In this document: piece by piece, positions 29,185-38,887 of the stretch
Layout: the number at the start of each line of letters is the position of its first letter
Position numbering within the stretch: the first letter of the stretch is position 1
Assembly (NCBI RefSeq): GCF_028291725.1
Contig: NZ_JAQGNT010000002.1
Coordinates: 62,001-126,000 of the forward strand
Length of the DNA: 64,000 nucleotides
Origin: Hydrocarboniphaga sp.
Lineage (GTDB): Bacteria > Pseudomonadota > Gammaproteobacteria > Nevskiales > Nevskiaceae
Direction of reading: 5' to 3'
Made by a program: the position numbers and the translations under genes
The notes under the pieces: generated by a model
What the model saw: the letters and a program-made list of their open reading frames with translations, nothing else
Databases searched by the model: none
What the model was told of the DNA's origin: nothing

Positions 29185-31203
29185 TTACCCGTGAGAAAAA
29201 CCGATCTTGTTACGCGAATGCGGCTTCACCGCCACCTCCGCCTCCAGCATCTTCTTCAGCTCGGCCGTATTGCCCAGCTCGCCCAATAGTTTGGCGCGAT
29301 TGCGCACCACCGCATAGTCGCCCGGCGTCAGCGAATCGATGTCGCGCACGCCAGCCGGCGGCTCCTGGTCGAAGTAGTGGCGGAACGCGATCTCGCGCTG
29401 CTCGGCCTTCAGGAAATCGAACTTCACCTTGAACGAGAAACGCCGCAGCGCAGCTTCGTCGAGATGGCTCATCAGGTTGGTGATGCAGGCGAACGGATGC
29501 TCGTGGCTTTCCATCCAGGTCAGCATTTCATTCACCTGGCTGATCTCCCAGCCCTGGCTGGCGCTGCGACGATCGCCGAGCAGCGAGTCGGCCTCGTCGA
29601 ACACCAGGAAGGCGCCGGTATCGCGCGCTTCGGCAAACGCGGCCGCGATATTGCGCTCGTTCTCGCCGACCCATTTCGACAACAGGTCCGATGCGCGCTT
29701 CTGGATCACCTCCAGGCCCATCTCGCGCGCCAGCCAGCGGATATAGGCACTCTTGCCGGTACCGGGCGGGCCGTACAGGCACAGCGAAAAAGCGCGGGTC
29801 TCCAGGCCGCTGAGGCGCTTCGCCAGATTGGCCAGATCGAGATCGGCGTTGATCAGCCGCGGATCGTAGATCACGCTGCTGTTCGGCCGCGGCGGCGTCT
29901 CGGCACCGCGCATCACCTTGGCGATCGACGTGACCGCGCGACGGATTTCAACACTGCCGCCCGAGGTCAGCCGAGCCGAACGCACCGCGCCGGCGGCAAT
30001 TGCCGGCGCAGCGTCGAAGTCTTCCGCCAACCGGCGGATTTCCTCGGCCGGAATCGTGACTTTTTCCTTGTCCAGCAGGCGCTGCCAGACGCGCTCGCGG
30101 ACTTTCGCCGGCGGCACCTTCATCTCGATCGCAAACGTCATCCGGCGCAGCACCGACGGACCCAGCGCGGACGGATCGTTGACCGTCCACAAGGTCGGCA
30201 CGCGCGACTCTTCGAACATCTTGTGCATGAACACGCGCGAGCCGTAGCCGCCCGGGCGCTCGGCCAGGTATTCGTCGTAGCCGTCGGCGCGCAGCAGGTC
30301 TTCGGCTTCGTCGAACAGCAGCAGCGCGTCGTTCTGGTTCTCCAGCAGTTTCTGGCTCAGCCGGAAGCTGCCGACGCGCTCGTCGCGCGACGGCTCCTGG
30401 CCGCGCTCGTCGGCCTGGCCGACGCCGTAGAGCTTCAGGCCCAGTTGCGCCGCCAGCGTCTTGCAGAACTCGGTCTTGCCGGTGCCGGGCGGTCCGTAGA
30501 GCAGCACGTGGATGCCGCGCTCCTGGCGGCTCGCAGCCTGCTGCAGCAGGTTGGCAGCGAGATCGCGGTCGGCACGCAGGTGCTCGTAATCCTCCCACTC
30601 CAGAGACTTCAGCAGCGGGTCGCCGAGCAGCGCGGCGCGCACATCGTCCAGCGGCTCGGCCTGAGCCTGCAGGAAGCGCGTCAGCGCCGGCAGCGGCTGG
30701 CAATCGGAGCGGTAGTCGATCGTGAACAGGCCGCTGGCGAGCAGGCGGCCGCGCGGCGACATGGCGTCGAGCAACTCGCCGCGGGTCAGGCCAAGCAGGG
30801 TCGCGAGCACGCCCATCGTGGTCGAGTCGCCGGCGCGGATCTCGTCCAGCTCGAGCATCTCGAACAGCTCCTCGACCATCGGCAGCACCTTGGCGCGCAC
30901 CAGGGCGCCCATCAGCACGTGCTCCTGCTCGGACAGCCGCAGCAACCTACCGACTGCCTGCAGGTTCAGCTCGAGCACGCTGGGTTCGGTGGTCTGGAGT
31001 TCGTCGAGCCGCAGGCGCAGCGACTCGACAATGATATCGTTGGTGATAGTGCGGCTTTCGTCGCCGAGATCGATGCCCAGCGGCTCGCCCTCGTCGATGA
31101 CGAAGCGGGTGAAACCGTCCTGCGCCCAGCGGTAACGGTCGACCTTTACCGAGAAGTGGCTGAGCCAGCTGACCAGCAGGCGTTGCTCGAAGGGTTCCAT
31201 CAT
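29185..31203 (-). CDS. Tandem AAA+ ATPase of unknown function
   Basis: A 672-residue cytoplasmic protein with two AAA modules. Residues 1-225 are a helical N-terminal domain I do not recognise. Module 1 has Walker A GPPGTGKTEF (237-246) and Walker B ALLLFDEAED (293-302). Module 2 has Walker A GPPGTGKSAY (478-487), the pore-loop segment KWVGENERN (510-518) typical of classical AAA unfoldases, and Walker B FLVFDEADS (532-540), with LDEAALRRF near the arginine-finger position. Both modules look catalytically intact. No protease, peptidase or adaptor gene lies beside it. Function is unknown; a remodelling or unfoldase role is inferred from the fold only. Confidence 0.75.
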   Translation of the reverse strand: MMEPFEQRLLVSWLSHFSVKVDRYRWAQDGFTRFVIDEGEPLGIDLGDESRTITNDIIVESLRLRLDELQTTEPSVLELNLQAVGRLLRLSEQEHVLMGALVRAKVLPMVEELFEMLELDEIRAGDSTTMGVLATLLGLTRGELLDAMSPRGRLLASGLFTIDYRSDCQPLPALTRFLQAQAEPLDDVRAALLGDPLLKSLEWEDYEHLRADRDLAANLLQQAASRQERGIHVLLYGPPGTGKTEFCKTLAAQLGLKLYGVGQADERGQEPSRDERVGSFRLSQKLLENQNDALLLFDEAEDLLRADGYDEYLAERPGGYGSRVFMHKMFEESRVPTLWTVNDPSALGPSVLRRMTFAIEMKVPPAKVRERVWQRLLDKEKVTIPAEEIRRLAEDFDAAPAIAAGAVRSARLTSGGSVEIRRAVTSIAKVMRGAETPPRPNSSVIYDPRLINADLDLANLAKRLSGLETRAFSLCLYGPPGTGKSAYIRWLAREMGLEVIQKRASDLLSKWVGENERNIAAAFAEARDTGAFLVFDEADSLLGDRRSASQGWEISQVNEMLTWMESHEHPFACITNLMSHLDEAALRRFSFKVKFDFLKAEQREIAFRHYFDQEPPAGVRDIDSLTPGDYAVVRNRAKLLGELGNTAELKKMLEAEVAVKPHSRNKIGFSHG

Positions 31204-31411
31204 GGTGCTGCCTCATCTGCGCCAGCCGAGTGGCAATGGTGGGGATTCAACCCCGGGATACAAGCCAGAAAGGCGTTACAAAAGATATGCAAATCAGTTC
31301 CGAATACAAAACAATATAAAGCTCAAAAAACTCGCACGCAGAAGCGCATTGCACGCTACGATGCTGAAAAAGTTCTTCAAAATCCCCCACTAACACCTTG
31401 ATATTGAAGAA

Positions 31412-31515
31412 GGTCCACGCCAGCTGATTCCGGCACCCGGCATCACCGCTGCCGTTGCTCCCTTCCGGGCCTGGCGGGGTTCACGGCTTTCCGTCGCGAA
31501 GGGCCGGCGTGGACC
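31412..31515 (-). ncRNA. ffs: Signal recognition particle RNA (4.5S RNA)
   Basis: The minus strand, read 31515 to 31412, opens with GGTCCACGCC and closes with GGCGTGGACC, an exact terminal helix. Between them is the diagnostic SRP domain IV: CGCCAGGCCCGGAAGGGAGC followed by AACGGCAGC. It is about 104 nt, close to the 114 nt of E. coli. The RNA binds Ffh to target nascent inner-membrane proteins. It stands alone between the AAA ATPase promoter region and tsaB. Confidence 0.96.
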
Positions 31516-31527
31516 AAGCCCATTATC
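31516..31527 (-). promoter_or_regulatory. -10 element and discriminator of ffs
   Basis: On the minus strand GATAAT (31527-31522) is followed by GGGCTT and then the predicted first base of the RNA at 31515. The GC-rich discriminator is of the kind seen at stringently controlled stable-RNA promoters. The -35 box is weak; I do not call it. Confidence 0.55.
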
Positions 31528-31566
31528 GCTTATTCCAAGGTCAGTTTGCCCGCTCCGTTTGCCCGA

Positions 31567-32289
31567 TCAGTTTCCGGCGGCCTTGGCGGCGCGGGCCGCC
31601 TGCTGCTCGACCAGGGTCAGCGCGACACGGTCGCGCAGGTAGGCCGGAACCAGGTCGTCGGCCGAGATCGCCTGGCCGGAGCGGAAGTGCGGCAGCGCCA
31701 GCAGCAGCGCGTCGCTGGCGTGCGGCAGCGCTGCGCCGTCGATCGACAGCGGGGCGTTCGGCAGGCGCTGGCTCAGGATCGCCCCGTACCTACTCCAGCC
31801 GGTGCCGACGCCGGCCCAGTCCCCACTCAGCGCGCTCAGATCGACCTGCAGCGGCGGCACCACCTGATCGGCCTGCAGCGATCGCGCGAGTCCCTGCTCG
31901 TCACGCTCGAACGCGCCCAGATAGATTTCGCTCATGCGTGCATCGATGCACGGCAGCACGCGATCGGCACCATTGCGGATCGCCGCCTGGGCCAGCATCG
32001 CCAGCGAGGTGATGCCAACCACCGGCCGGTCCAGGCTCAGAGCCAGCCCCTTGACGATGCCGACGCCGATACGTACTCCGGCAAAGCTGCCTGGGCCGAT
32101 GCCGGCAACCAGGCCGTCGAGCTGGCCCGGCACGATGCCGGCCTCGGCCAGCAGCGCCTGTACCAGCGGCAACAGCTTTTCGGTGTGCGTGCGGCCGGCG
32201 ACTTCGAAGCGTTCGACCAGCACGCCGTCCAGCCACAGCGCGGCGGAACAGGCTTCGGTTGCCGTATCGATGGCGAGTAGACGCATCAT
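31567..32289 (-). CDS. tsaB: tRNA threonylcarbamoyladenosine biosynthesis protein TsaB
   Basis: A 240-residue ASKHA-fold protein (YeaZ) that partners with TsaD, TsaE and TsaC to make t6A37 on ANN-decoding tRNAs. It starts LLAIDTATEACSAAL, the first phosphate-loop motif, and shows LVAGIGPGSFAGVRIGVGIV and VLPCIDARMSEIYLG, the TsaB signatures. The length is slightly above E. coli YeaZ (231). Its neighbour on the same strand is the yoaA-like helicase gene, the same pairing seen in E. coli. Two adjacent Met codons make the start either 32289 or 32286. Confidence 0.94.
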   Translation of the reverse strand: MMRLLAIDTATEACSAALWLDGVLVERFEVAGRTHTEKLLPLVQALLAEAGIVPGQLDGLVAGIGPGSFAGVRIGVGIVKGLALSLDRPVVGITSLAMLAQAAIRNGADRVLPCIDARMSEIYLGAFERDEQGLARSLQADQVVPPLQVDLSALSGDWAGVGTGWSRYGAILSQRLPNAPLSIDGAALPHASDALLLALPHFRSGQAISADDLVPAYLRDRVALTLVEQQAARAAKAAGN

Positions 32290-32299
32290 GCTGCCCTGA

Positions 32300-34201
32300 T
32301 CACAGGCTCGCCGCCCACACCAGCGCCGCGTCGCGATCGATGCGCGGCATCGGCGGCAGCGCCTCCAGCACCTTGCGGCCGTAAGGCTTGCTGCGCAGGC
32401 GCGGATCGCCGATCACCAGCAGGCCGCGGTCGCCGACATCGCGGATCAGGCGGCCCGCGCCCTGGCGCAGCATCATCACAGCCTCGGGCAGTTGATGTTC
32501 GAAGAAGGCATTGCCGCCGCGCTGCTTGATCGCGCTGAGCCGCGCCTCGAACACCGGGTCGCCCGGCGCGGCGAACGGCAGCCGGTCGATCAGCACCATG
32601 CGCAGCGCCCGGCCGCGCACGTCCACGCCCTCCCAGAAACTGCTGGTACCGACCAGCACGCCATTGCCGTCGGCAGTGAAGCGCTCGAGCAGGCGCGCGC
32701 GGTCGTCGTCGCCCTGCACGAACAGCGTCTGGCCGAGACGGATCTTCAAGGTCTGCGCCACCAGTTTCAGCGCGCGATGGCTGGTGCACAGCACGAAGGC
32801 GCCGCCGTTGGCGGCTTCGATCAGCGGCACGATCGCCTCGATGAAAGCCGTCGTGTACGCGGGGTCGTTGGGCTCGGGCAAACCGGCCGGCAGATGCAGC
32901 CGCGCCTGGTTCTGAAAATCGAAAGGGCTGTCCAACGCCAGGGTGTGCGCGTCGTCGAGCCCGAGCTGGCGTTGGAAGTGGCCGAAGTCGCCGCTGGAGG
33001 ACAAGGTCGCGGAAGTGAAGATCCAGGCTCCGGCGTGGGCCTGGCGCATCTTCGCGAAATTTTCCGCGACTTCGATCGGGGTCTGGTGAAAGCTGCCGCC
33101 GCGACCGCGTGACTCGACCCAGCGCACCAGGCCCTGCGGCTGTTCCGGCGCAGTCAGCACGGTCCAGCGCTCGTAGAGCACCGCCGCACGCTCAAAAACG
33201 CCGGCCAGCACCGGCGATCGATCCTCGTAGGCCTTGAGCGTCTGGCGCATCGTGAACAGCTGCTCGTCCAGTGCATCGATCAGCTGCGGCACCATCGGCC
33301 GCGCCAATAGATCCTCCAGCCGCATGCGGCCGTTGATGCTGGCAAACAGGGCCTCGATCGGCAGCACCGCGGCCGCCAGGGTTTCGGCCGCGGTCACCAG
33401 ATCCGGCAGATCGCCCCACTCCTCGGCCTCGGTCTGCGCGTCCTGGGCGACGTCGCGGAACTGGCGCGTCGACACGCGCACACCGAAGAACTGCGTCGCC
33501 AGTTCCGGCAGCTGATGCGCCTCGTCGATCACAACCGCGTCCGAGCCCGGCAGGATTTCGCCGAAACCCTCTTCCTTCAGCAGAAAATCGGCGAACAGCA
33601 AGTGGTGATTGACCACGACCAGGTCGGCGGCAAGCGCCGCCCGGCGCGCCTTGACCACGTGGCACTCGGCAAAGTCCGGGCATTTGGCGCCGAGGCAGTT
33701 GTCGGCGGTCGAGCTGACCCGTGCATATAGCGGGTCGTCGTCGTTCAGATCGCCGAGTTCGGACAGCTCGCCGGAATCGGTGCTGCGCGACCAGGCGCGG
33801 ATGCGATTGAGGCGGTCGTCGTAACGCCAGCCCGGCGTCTGCAGCGCGCGTTCGAGCCGGTGCAGGCAGACGTAGTTGGATCGGCCTTTCAGCAGCGCAG
33901 TACGCGCCGGCACTTTCAGCGCGCCGAGCAGTCGCGGCAAGTCACGGCGATACAACTGGTCCTGCAGATTCTTGGTGCCGGTGGAGACGACGACACGCTT
34001 GCCGGCGACCAGCGCCGGCACCAGATAAGCGTAGGTTTTACCGGTTCCGGTACCGGCCTCGACGATCAGCGTGCCGGCGGACTCGACGGTGTCAACGACG
34101 GCACGCGCCATCGCCATCTGCTGCGCGCGGGCGACGAAGCCCGGAAGCCCGCGAGCGAGGACGCCGCCGTCGCCGAAGAGGTCATCGACCTCGTCGCTCA
34201 C
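32300..34201 (-). CDS. yoaA: DinG-family ATP-dependent helicase YoaA-like
   Basis: A 633-residue XPD/DinG-type 5'-3' helicase. Walker A is AGTGTGKT (49-56), four Cys at 112, 169, 174 and 180 match the 4Fe-4S domain, the DEAH box is at 226-229, and SATLSSSGDF and VLVGTSSFWEGVDVRG are motifs Ia/V-VI of the family. The size and its place next to tsaB favour YoaA over DinG. YoaA helps repair damaged forks together with Pol III chi. The start is a GTG at 34201, two bases after the stop of the TPR lipoprotein gene. Confidence 0.88.
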   Translation of the reverse strand: MSDEVDDLFGDGGVLARGLPGFVARAQQMAMARAVVDTVESAGTLIVEAGTGTGKTYAYLVPALVAGKRVVVSTGTKNLQDQLYRRDLPRLLGALKVPARTALLKGRSNYVCLHRLERALQTPGWRYDDRLNRIRAWSRSTDSGELSELGDLNDDDPLYARVSSTADNCLGAKCPDFAECHVVKARRAALAADLVVVNHHLLFADFLLKEEGFGEILPGSDAVVIDEAHQLPELATQFFGVRVSTRQFRDVAQDAQTEAEEWGDLPDLVTAAETLAAAVLPIEALFASINGRMRLEDLLARPMVPQLIDALDEQLFTMRQTLKAYEDRSPVLAGVFERAAVLYERWTVLTAPEQPQGLVRWVESRGRGGSFHQTPIEVAENFAKMRQAHAGAWIFTSATLSSSGDFGHFQRQLGLDDAHTLALDSPFDFQNQARLHLPAGLPEPNDPAYTTAFIEAIVPLIEAANGGAFVLCTSHRALKLVAQTLKIRLGQTLFVQGDDDRARLLERFTADGNGVLVGTSSFWEGVDVRGRALRMVLIDRLPFAAPGDPVFEARLSAIKQRGGNAFFEHQLPEAVMMLRQGAGRLIRDVGDRGLLVIGDPRLRSKPYGRKVLEALPPMPRIDRDAALVWAASL

Positions 34202-34203
34202 GC

Positions 34204-34791
34204 TCAGCCGCCGCTGATGTTGCGCAGGATCTCGTCGACCTTGCTCTGCGCCTGCAGTGCGCCGATCGCGTCACCCTGCGCCTGACGCGCCTCGGTGATG
34301 ACTTTCCAGTTTTCGAGTTCGACGTAGATATTGCCGCGCGCGAGGCTATTGGACTTCAGCGCCACGCTTTCGGCATTGTCGTAGTCCTTCTTGTCGAGGT
34401 ACACGCGGGCCAGCGAACTCCAGACGAAGTAGTTGCGCGGCTCGATGCGCTGGGCACGTTCGAGCGCGCCGCTGGCCTGGTCGTACTGGCCGGCGGCGCG
34501 CGCGGTGCGCGCCTGCTTCATCAGCGACACCACGGCCTGGCTGCTGATTTCCTCGGCCGCCTTCGGATACGTCGGCAGCGCCTTCGGCGGCGGGATCATC
34601 GCCAGTGAAGGATCGGGCGTGACCGGCACCGGCTGGCGCGGCGCCGGTGGTGGCGGCGCGGGGGCAGGAATCGTGTGGCCGACGTCGTCCGGCCAGGAAC
34701 TCTCGCGTTGGCCTCCGCTGCTCGCGCAGCCGGCCACCAGCAGCACCAGGAACACACTCAGAGCGGCGGGGACTGGCGTCCTCATTTGCAT
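34204..34791 (-). CDS. TPR-containing lipoprotein
   Basis: A 195-residue lipoprotein. The signal ends LLVAGC with Cys22. A Pro-rich linker (PAPAPPPPAPRQPVPVTP) follows, then a helical part with about two tetratricopeptide-like repeats (ARTARAAGQYDQASGALERA and VYLDKKDYDNAESVALKS). TPRs mediate protein contacts, and location in the envelope beside mrcB suggests a peptidoglycan-synthesis partner (inference only; LpoB-like function is a possibility but the sequence is not LpoB). It begins two bases after the mrcB stop, so they are translationally linked. Confidence 0.78.
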   Translation of the reverse strand: MQMRTPVPAALSVFLVLLVAGCASSGGQRESSWPDDVGHTIPAPAPPPPAPRQPVPVTPDPSLAMIPPPKALPTYPKAAEEISSQAVVSLMKQARTARAAGQYDQASGALERAQRIEPRNYFVWSSLARVYLDKKDYDNAESVALKSNSLARGNIYVELENWKVITEARQAQGDAIGALQAQSKVDEILRNISGG

Positions 34792-34793
34792 AT

Positions 34794-37136
34794 CTATTGA
34801 AATATCTCGCGCAACCATTGCATGGGCTGGGATTCCGCAGCATGCGCGCAGGGCGCCCAGGTCTGCGGCGCATAACCGCGCAAATAGGGTACCAGCAGCC
34901 TGCTCTGGCAGCCTTCGTCCGCCTTCAGACCGGTGATGGTATCGGCCAGCTGCTCCTCGACATCGGGTGGCGGGATCAGGTCCAGCGGCTTGACCTTGAG
35001 GTCCTTGATCAAGCGTGACCAGATGTACAACGCGCCGGTCGAGCCGGACAGGCCCATCGGCTTGTAGTCGTCGCGGCCGACCCAGACGACGGCGACGCGG
35101 TCGCCGCTGAAGCCGCTGAACCAGGAATCGCGCAGATCGTCGGTGGTGCCGGATTTGCCGGCCAGCGTCAGATCATCCGGCAACACCGTGTAGGCGCTGC
35201 GGCCGGTGCCGAGACGCATCACCTGGGTCATCGCCCAGGTCGTCAGGTACACCGAGCCCTCGGGCAGCGTCTGCTTGACCCGGATCGGGTAGCGGTTCAG
35301 CGGCTCGCCCTCCTTGGTCGTGACTTCGCGGATCGACGACAGCGGGCTCTGGAAGCCGCCGGCCGCGATCGTTCCGTACATCTGCGCGACTTCCACCGGC
35401 GCGACGTCGATCGCGCCGAGGAACATCGACGGCAGCAGCGGCGGCTCGCTGGGGTAGCCCGCCTGCTTCAAGGTCGTCGCAACGGCCTTCTCGCCGAGTT
35501 CCAGGCCGAGGCGCACGGTCGGCAGGTTGTAGGACTGCGCCAGCGCCATGTACAGCGGCTGCGGGCCGTGCAGCTTGTGGTCGTAGTTGTTCGGCGCCCA
35601 GATCTGCTTGGTCGGCAGCTTCAGCTCGATCGGCTCGTCGTCGAGAATCGTGTGCAGGTTGTAGCGGTCGCCCTGCTCCAGCGCGGTCAGGTAGACGAAG
35701 GGCTTGACCAGCGAGCCGATCGAGCGGCGAGAATCGAGCGCGCGGTTGAAGCCTGAGTAACGCACGTCGCGACCACCGACCACGCCAAGGATTTCGCCGC
35801 CACCGACACTAGTGACGACGCCGGCCGACTCCAGGCTGTTCGCCGGCAGCTTGCGGTTCTTCTCGAGTTCACCCAGGCCTTGCTCGATATTGCGTTCCAG
35901 CGCTTCCTGAGCCCGCGGGTCCAGCGTCGTGAAAATGCGCAGGCCTTCGTCGGTCAGGTCCGAGTCCTTGTACTGGCCGCGCAGCTGGCGCTTGACCATG
36001 TCGACGAAGGCCGGATAGCGCTCGACGCCGCCCTGCTTGGTACCGGCCAGCGACAGCGGCCGCTCGATCGCCGAGTTCATCTCCGCCTCGTCGATCAGGC
36101 CGGCGTCCTTGAACACGTGCAGTACCAGGTCGCGACGCGCCTTGGCCCGCACCGGGTTGCGCCGCGGGTTGTAGTAGGAGGCGCCCTTGACCACGCCGAC
36201 CAGCAGCGCGATCTCGTGATCGCGCAGCTCGCCGATCGGCTTGTTGAAATAGAACCAGCTGGCCAGCCCGAAACCATGGATCGCGCGATTGCCGTCCTGG
36301 CCCAGATAGATCTCGTTGAAGTAGGCCTCGAGGATGTCGGACTTCGAGTAATGCCGCTCCAGCAGGATCGACATGAACATCTCGTTGAACTTGCGCGTGT
36401 AGGTGCGATCCAGCGTCAAAAAGAAATTGCGCACCAGCTGCTGGGTCACGGTGCTGGCGCCCTGCACCGTATGGCCGGCGCGCAGGTTGGCGAAGGCCGC
36501 ACGCACCACGCCGCGGATGCTGATGCCGAAGTGTTCGTAGAAATCCTTGTCTTCGACCGACAGCAGACCTTCGCGCAGCAAGTCGGGCACCTCGTTGAGC
36601 TTGACCAGGACCCGGTCTTCGCCGTCCTGCTGTGGGTAGATGCTGCCGATCAGCATCGGGTCCATGCGCACGATGTCGCGCGCTTCGTGCGTGTCGGTGT
36701 CGGTGACGTCGGCGATGCCCTTGGCATCGAGCTTCACGCTGATCTTGCTTTCGGGGCGCGGGCCGTCCCAGAAGTGGAACTCGCGGATATAGATGTCGGC
36801 GCGGTCCTTGGCCAGCACGAACTCGCCGGGACCGTCGAGCGTGGTGTTGTTGCGGTATCCGAGCCGCTCGAGCTCATGCTTGAGGTCGCCGGCATCCAGA
36901 TTCAGGCCGGTATACAGCTCCAGCGGCGCCGCGAACACCTGCGCCGGCAGCGCCCAGCGCACGCCGGCGAATCGGGTGCGGATGTCCTTGTCCAGCGCGA
37001 CCAGGTAGTACGAGAACGCGACCAGACCGACGCTGCCCAGAACCAGGGCGACAGCCGCCAGCCCATACCAGAACTGGCGAGGCACACGGGAGCTGGGGTT
37101 TTTTCGGACGGGCGGCGCCATATGGCGCGCCATCAT
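34794..37136 (-). CDS. mrcB: Bifunctional penicillin-binding protein 1B
   Basis: A 780-residue class A PBP. There is a short cytoplasmic tail, one transmembrane helix (about 23-46), a UB2H-like domain with the RLGYRNN segment, a GT51 glycosyltransferase with catalytic Glu195 (VEDKDFYEHFG) and TQQLVRNFFLT, and a transpeptidase with SLVK (Ser475, Lys478), SYN and KSGTTDD. It polymerises and cross-links peptidoglycan. PBP1b is favoured over PBP1a by the UB2H-like region and the length. In many gammaproteobacteria it is activated by an outer-membrane lipoprotein; a TPR lipoprotein gene follows directly. Confidence 0.95.
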   Translation of the reverse strand: MMARHMAPPVRKNPSSRVPRQFWYGLAAVALVLGSVGLVAFSYYLVALDKDIRTRFAGVRWALPAQVFAAPLELYTGLNLDAGDLKHELERLGYRNNTTLDGPGEFVLAKDRADIYIREFHFWDGPRPESKISVKLDAKGIADVTDTDTHEARDIVRMDPMLIGSIYPQQDGEDRVLVKLNEVPDLLREGLLSVEDKDFYEHFGISIRGVVRAAFANLRAGHTVQGASTVTQQLVRNFFLTLDRTYTRKFNEMFMSILLERHYSKSDILEAYFNEIYLGQDGNRAIHGFGLASWFYFNKPIGELRDHEIALLVGVVKGASYYNPRRNPVRAKARRDLVLHVFKDAGLIDEAEMNSAIERPLSLAGTKQGGVERYPAFVDMVKRQLRGQYKDSDLTDEGLRIFTTLDPRAQEALERNIEQGLGELEKNRKLPANSLESAGVVTSVGGGEILGVVGGRDVRYSGFNRALDSRRSIGSLVKPFVYLTALEQGDRYNLHTILDDEPIELKLPTKQIWAPNNYDHKLHGPQPLYMALAQSYNLPTVRLGLELGEKAVATTLKQAGYPSEPPLLPSMFLGAIDVAPVEVAQMYGTIAAGGFQSPLSSIREVTTKEGEPLNRYPIRVKQTLPEGSVYLTTWAMTQVMRLGTGRSAYTVLPDDLTLAGKSGTTDDLRDSWFSGFSGDRVAVVWVGRDDYKPMGLSGSTGALYIWSRLIKDLKVKPLDLIPPPDVEEQLADTITGLKADEGCQSRLLVPYLRGYAPQTWAPCAHAAESQPMQWLREIFQ

Positions 37137-37208
37137 ACCGGCTTGCGGCGGCCGATGCGGCCGCGCGGTGGCAGCCGGCGCGGCATCGCCGTCAAGCTGA
37201 ACGGCCCC

Positions 37209-37925
37209 CTATTCGCCGCGGACTTCGCGCTCGACCTGCTCCAGCGGCGTATGGCGGACGTCCTTGCCCTTGACGAAATAGATCACGTACTCGGCGATGT
37301 TCTTGGCGTGATCGCCGATGCGCTCGATCGCGCGCACCGCCCAGATCAGATCGATCACCCGGCCGATCGTGCGCGGCTCTTCCATCATGTAGGTGATGCA
37401 CTGACGCAGCAGCGCCTCGTATTCGCGGTCGACGACCACGTCCTCGCGGACCACAGCCACTGCGGCGTCGGCGTCCATGCGCGCGAAGGCGTCGAGCGCG
37501 CCACGCACCATCTGTGAAACCTGGCGGGACAGATGCTGGGTCTCGACCATGTTCTCGTACATGCGCTCCTGGGTAGAGAGCTCGTGCGCCATCTTGGCGA
37601 TCTTGTGCGACTCGTCGCCGATGCGTTCCAGGTCGGTGATGGTCTTGATCACCGCGTGAACCAGCCGCAAGTCGCTGGCAGTCGGCTGGCGGCGCGCGAG
37701 GATGCGCGAGCATTCCTCGTCGATATAGATCTCGAGCTGATCGACCTTGTCGTCGGTGCGGAACACCTGCTCGGCGAGTTCGGTGTCGAGATCCATCAGC
37801 GCCTTGGTGGCGTCGATCAGCTGCTGCTCGACCAGGCCGCCCATCGCCAGCACACGCTGGCGCACGTCTTCGAGTTCGGCGTTGAACTGGCTGGAGATAT
37901 GCGATTTATAGCCGGTCGTATTCAT
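37209..37925 (-). CDS. phoU: Phosphate signalling protein PhoU
   Basis: A 238-residue helical protein with two PhoU repeats; the metal-binding helices are seen as EQVFRTDDKVDQLEIYIDEEC and ERIGDESHKIAKMAHEL in the first and AIERIGDHAKNIAEYVIY in the second. PhoU represses the Pho regulon when phosphate is plentiful by linking the Pst transporter to the PhoR kinase. It is the last gene of the pstS-porin-pstC-pstA-pstB-phoU series on this strand. No phoB or phoR gene follows within the window. Confidence 0.96.
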   Translation of the reverse strand: MNTTGYKSHISSQFNAELEDVRQRVLAMGGLVEQQLIDATKALMDLDTELAEQVFRTDDKVDQLEIYIDEECSRILARRQPTASDLRLVHAVIKTITDLERIGDESHKIAKMAHELSTQERMYENMVETQHLSRQVSQMVRGALDAFARMDADAAVAVVREDVVVDREYEALLRQCITYMMEEPRTIGRVIDLIWAVRAIERIGDHAKNIAEYVIYFVKGKDVRHTPLEQVEREVRGE

Positions 37926-37995
37926 CTGTCGCTCTGCGGATCATCAACTGCGGATGTGCAAGTTCTGCACCGTGCTACCGATTGCGAACCGGCTT

Positions 37996-38856
37996 TTAGC
38001 CGTAACGCCCCGTAATGTAGTCCTCGGTCTGCTTCTTGCTCGGCTTGGTGAACAGCTGGTCCGTATTGCCGAATTCGATCAGGTCACCGACGTACATGAA
38101 GGCGGTGTAGTCGCTGACGCGCGCTGCCTGCTGCATATTGTGCGTTACGATCACGATCGTGTAGTTGCTCTTCAATTCGGTGATCAGTTCTTCGACTTTC
38201 AGCGTCGAGATCGGATCGAGCGCCGAGCAGGGCTCGTCGAGCAGGATCACGTCGGGATGGATCGCGATCGCCCGAGCAATCACCAGACGCTGCTGCTGGC
38301 CGCCGGACAGGCCGAGGGCGGAGTCGTCCAGCCGGTCCTTGACCTCGTCCCAGAGCGCGGCTCCCTTCAGGGCCCATTCGACGGTCTCGTCGATGACGCG
38401 CTTCTTGTTGATGCCCGCCAGGCGCAGACCGTAGGCCACGTTCTCGTAAATCGACTTCGGGAACGGGTTTGCTTTCTGGAACACCATGCCGACACGGCGG
38501 CGCAGCATCGCGATATCGACGTCGCGATCGTAGATGTTCTTGCCGTCCAGACGCAGCCCGCCTTCGACGCGGCAGCCGTCGACCAGATCGTTCATGCGGT
38601 TGAAGCAGCGCAGCAGCGTCGATTTTCCGCAGCCGGAGGGCCCAATGAAGGCGGTGACCTTCTTGTGCGGGATCTTCATCGACACGCTGTTCAGCGCGCG
38701 CTTCTCGCCGTAGTAGAGGTCGAGCTTGTCGACTTCGATCGCGATCGATTCGTCCTCGATACGCGTCGGTATCTGCGAGCGCTCCATCGAGGAGATATCG
38801 ATGCCGTGGCCTAAGGAAGTTCTGGTTTGCACGCTGGTCATAGTCTGGGGGTCCAT
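37996..38856 (-). CDS. pstB: Phosphate ABC transporter ATP-binding protein
   Basis: A 286-residue ABC ATPase that powers the high-affinity phosphate importer. Walker A is GPSGCGKST (72-80), the signature LSGGQQQRL, Walker [14 protein letters not shown] and H-loop [11 protein letters not shown] are all present. The N-terminus carries a 40-residue extension compared with E. coli PstB; the ATG at 38856 has GAGGA five bases upstream, which supports it. It lies 31 bases after pstA and 70 bases before phoU. Confidence 0.97.
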   Translation of the reverse strand: MDPQTMTSVQTRTSLGHGIDISSMERSQIPTRIEDESIAIEVDKLDLYYGEKRALNSVSMKIPHKKVTAFIGPSGCGKSTLLRCFNRMNDLVDGCRVEGGLRLDGKNIYDRDVDIAMLRRRVGMVFQKANPFPKSIYENVAYGLRLAGINKKRVIDETVEWALKGAALWDEVKDRLDDSALGLSGGQQQRLVIARAIAIHPDVILLDEPCSALDPISTLKVEELITELKSNYTIVIVTHNMQQAARVSDYTAFMYVGDLIEFGNTDQLFTKPSKKQTEDYITGRYG

Positions 38857-38887
38857 TTGAATCCTCGACGCGAAAGGCCCGGCTTGT

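Noticed and set aside
31204-31411. Possible extra gene in the AT-rich gap before the SRP RNA
   Set aside because: The short frames there have no ribosome site and no protein-like content; the region is better read as the promoter region of the AAA ATPase.
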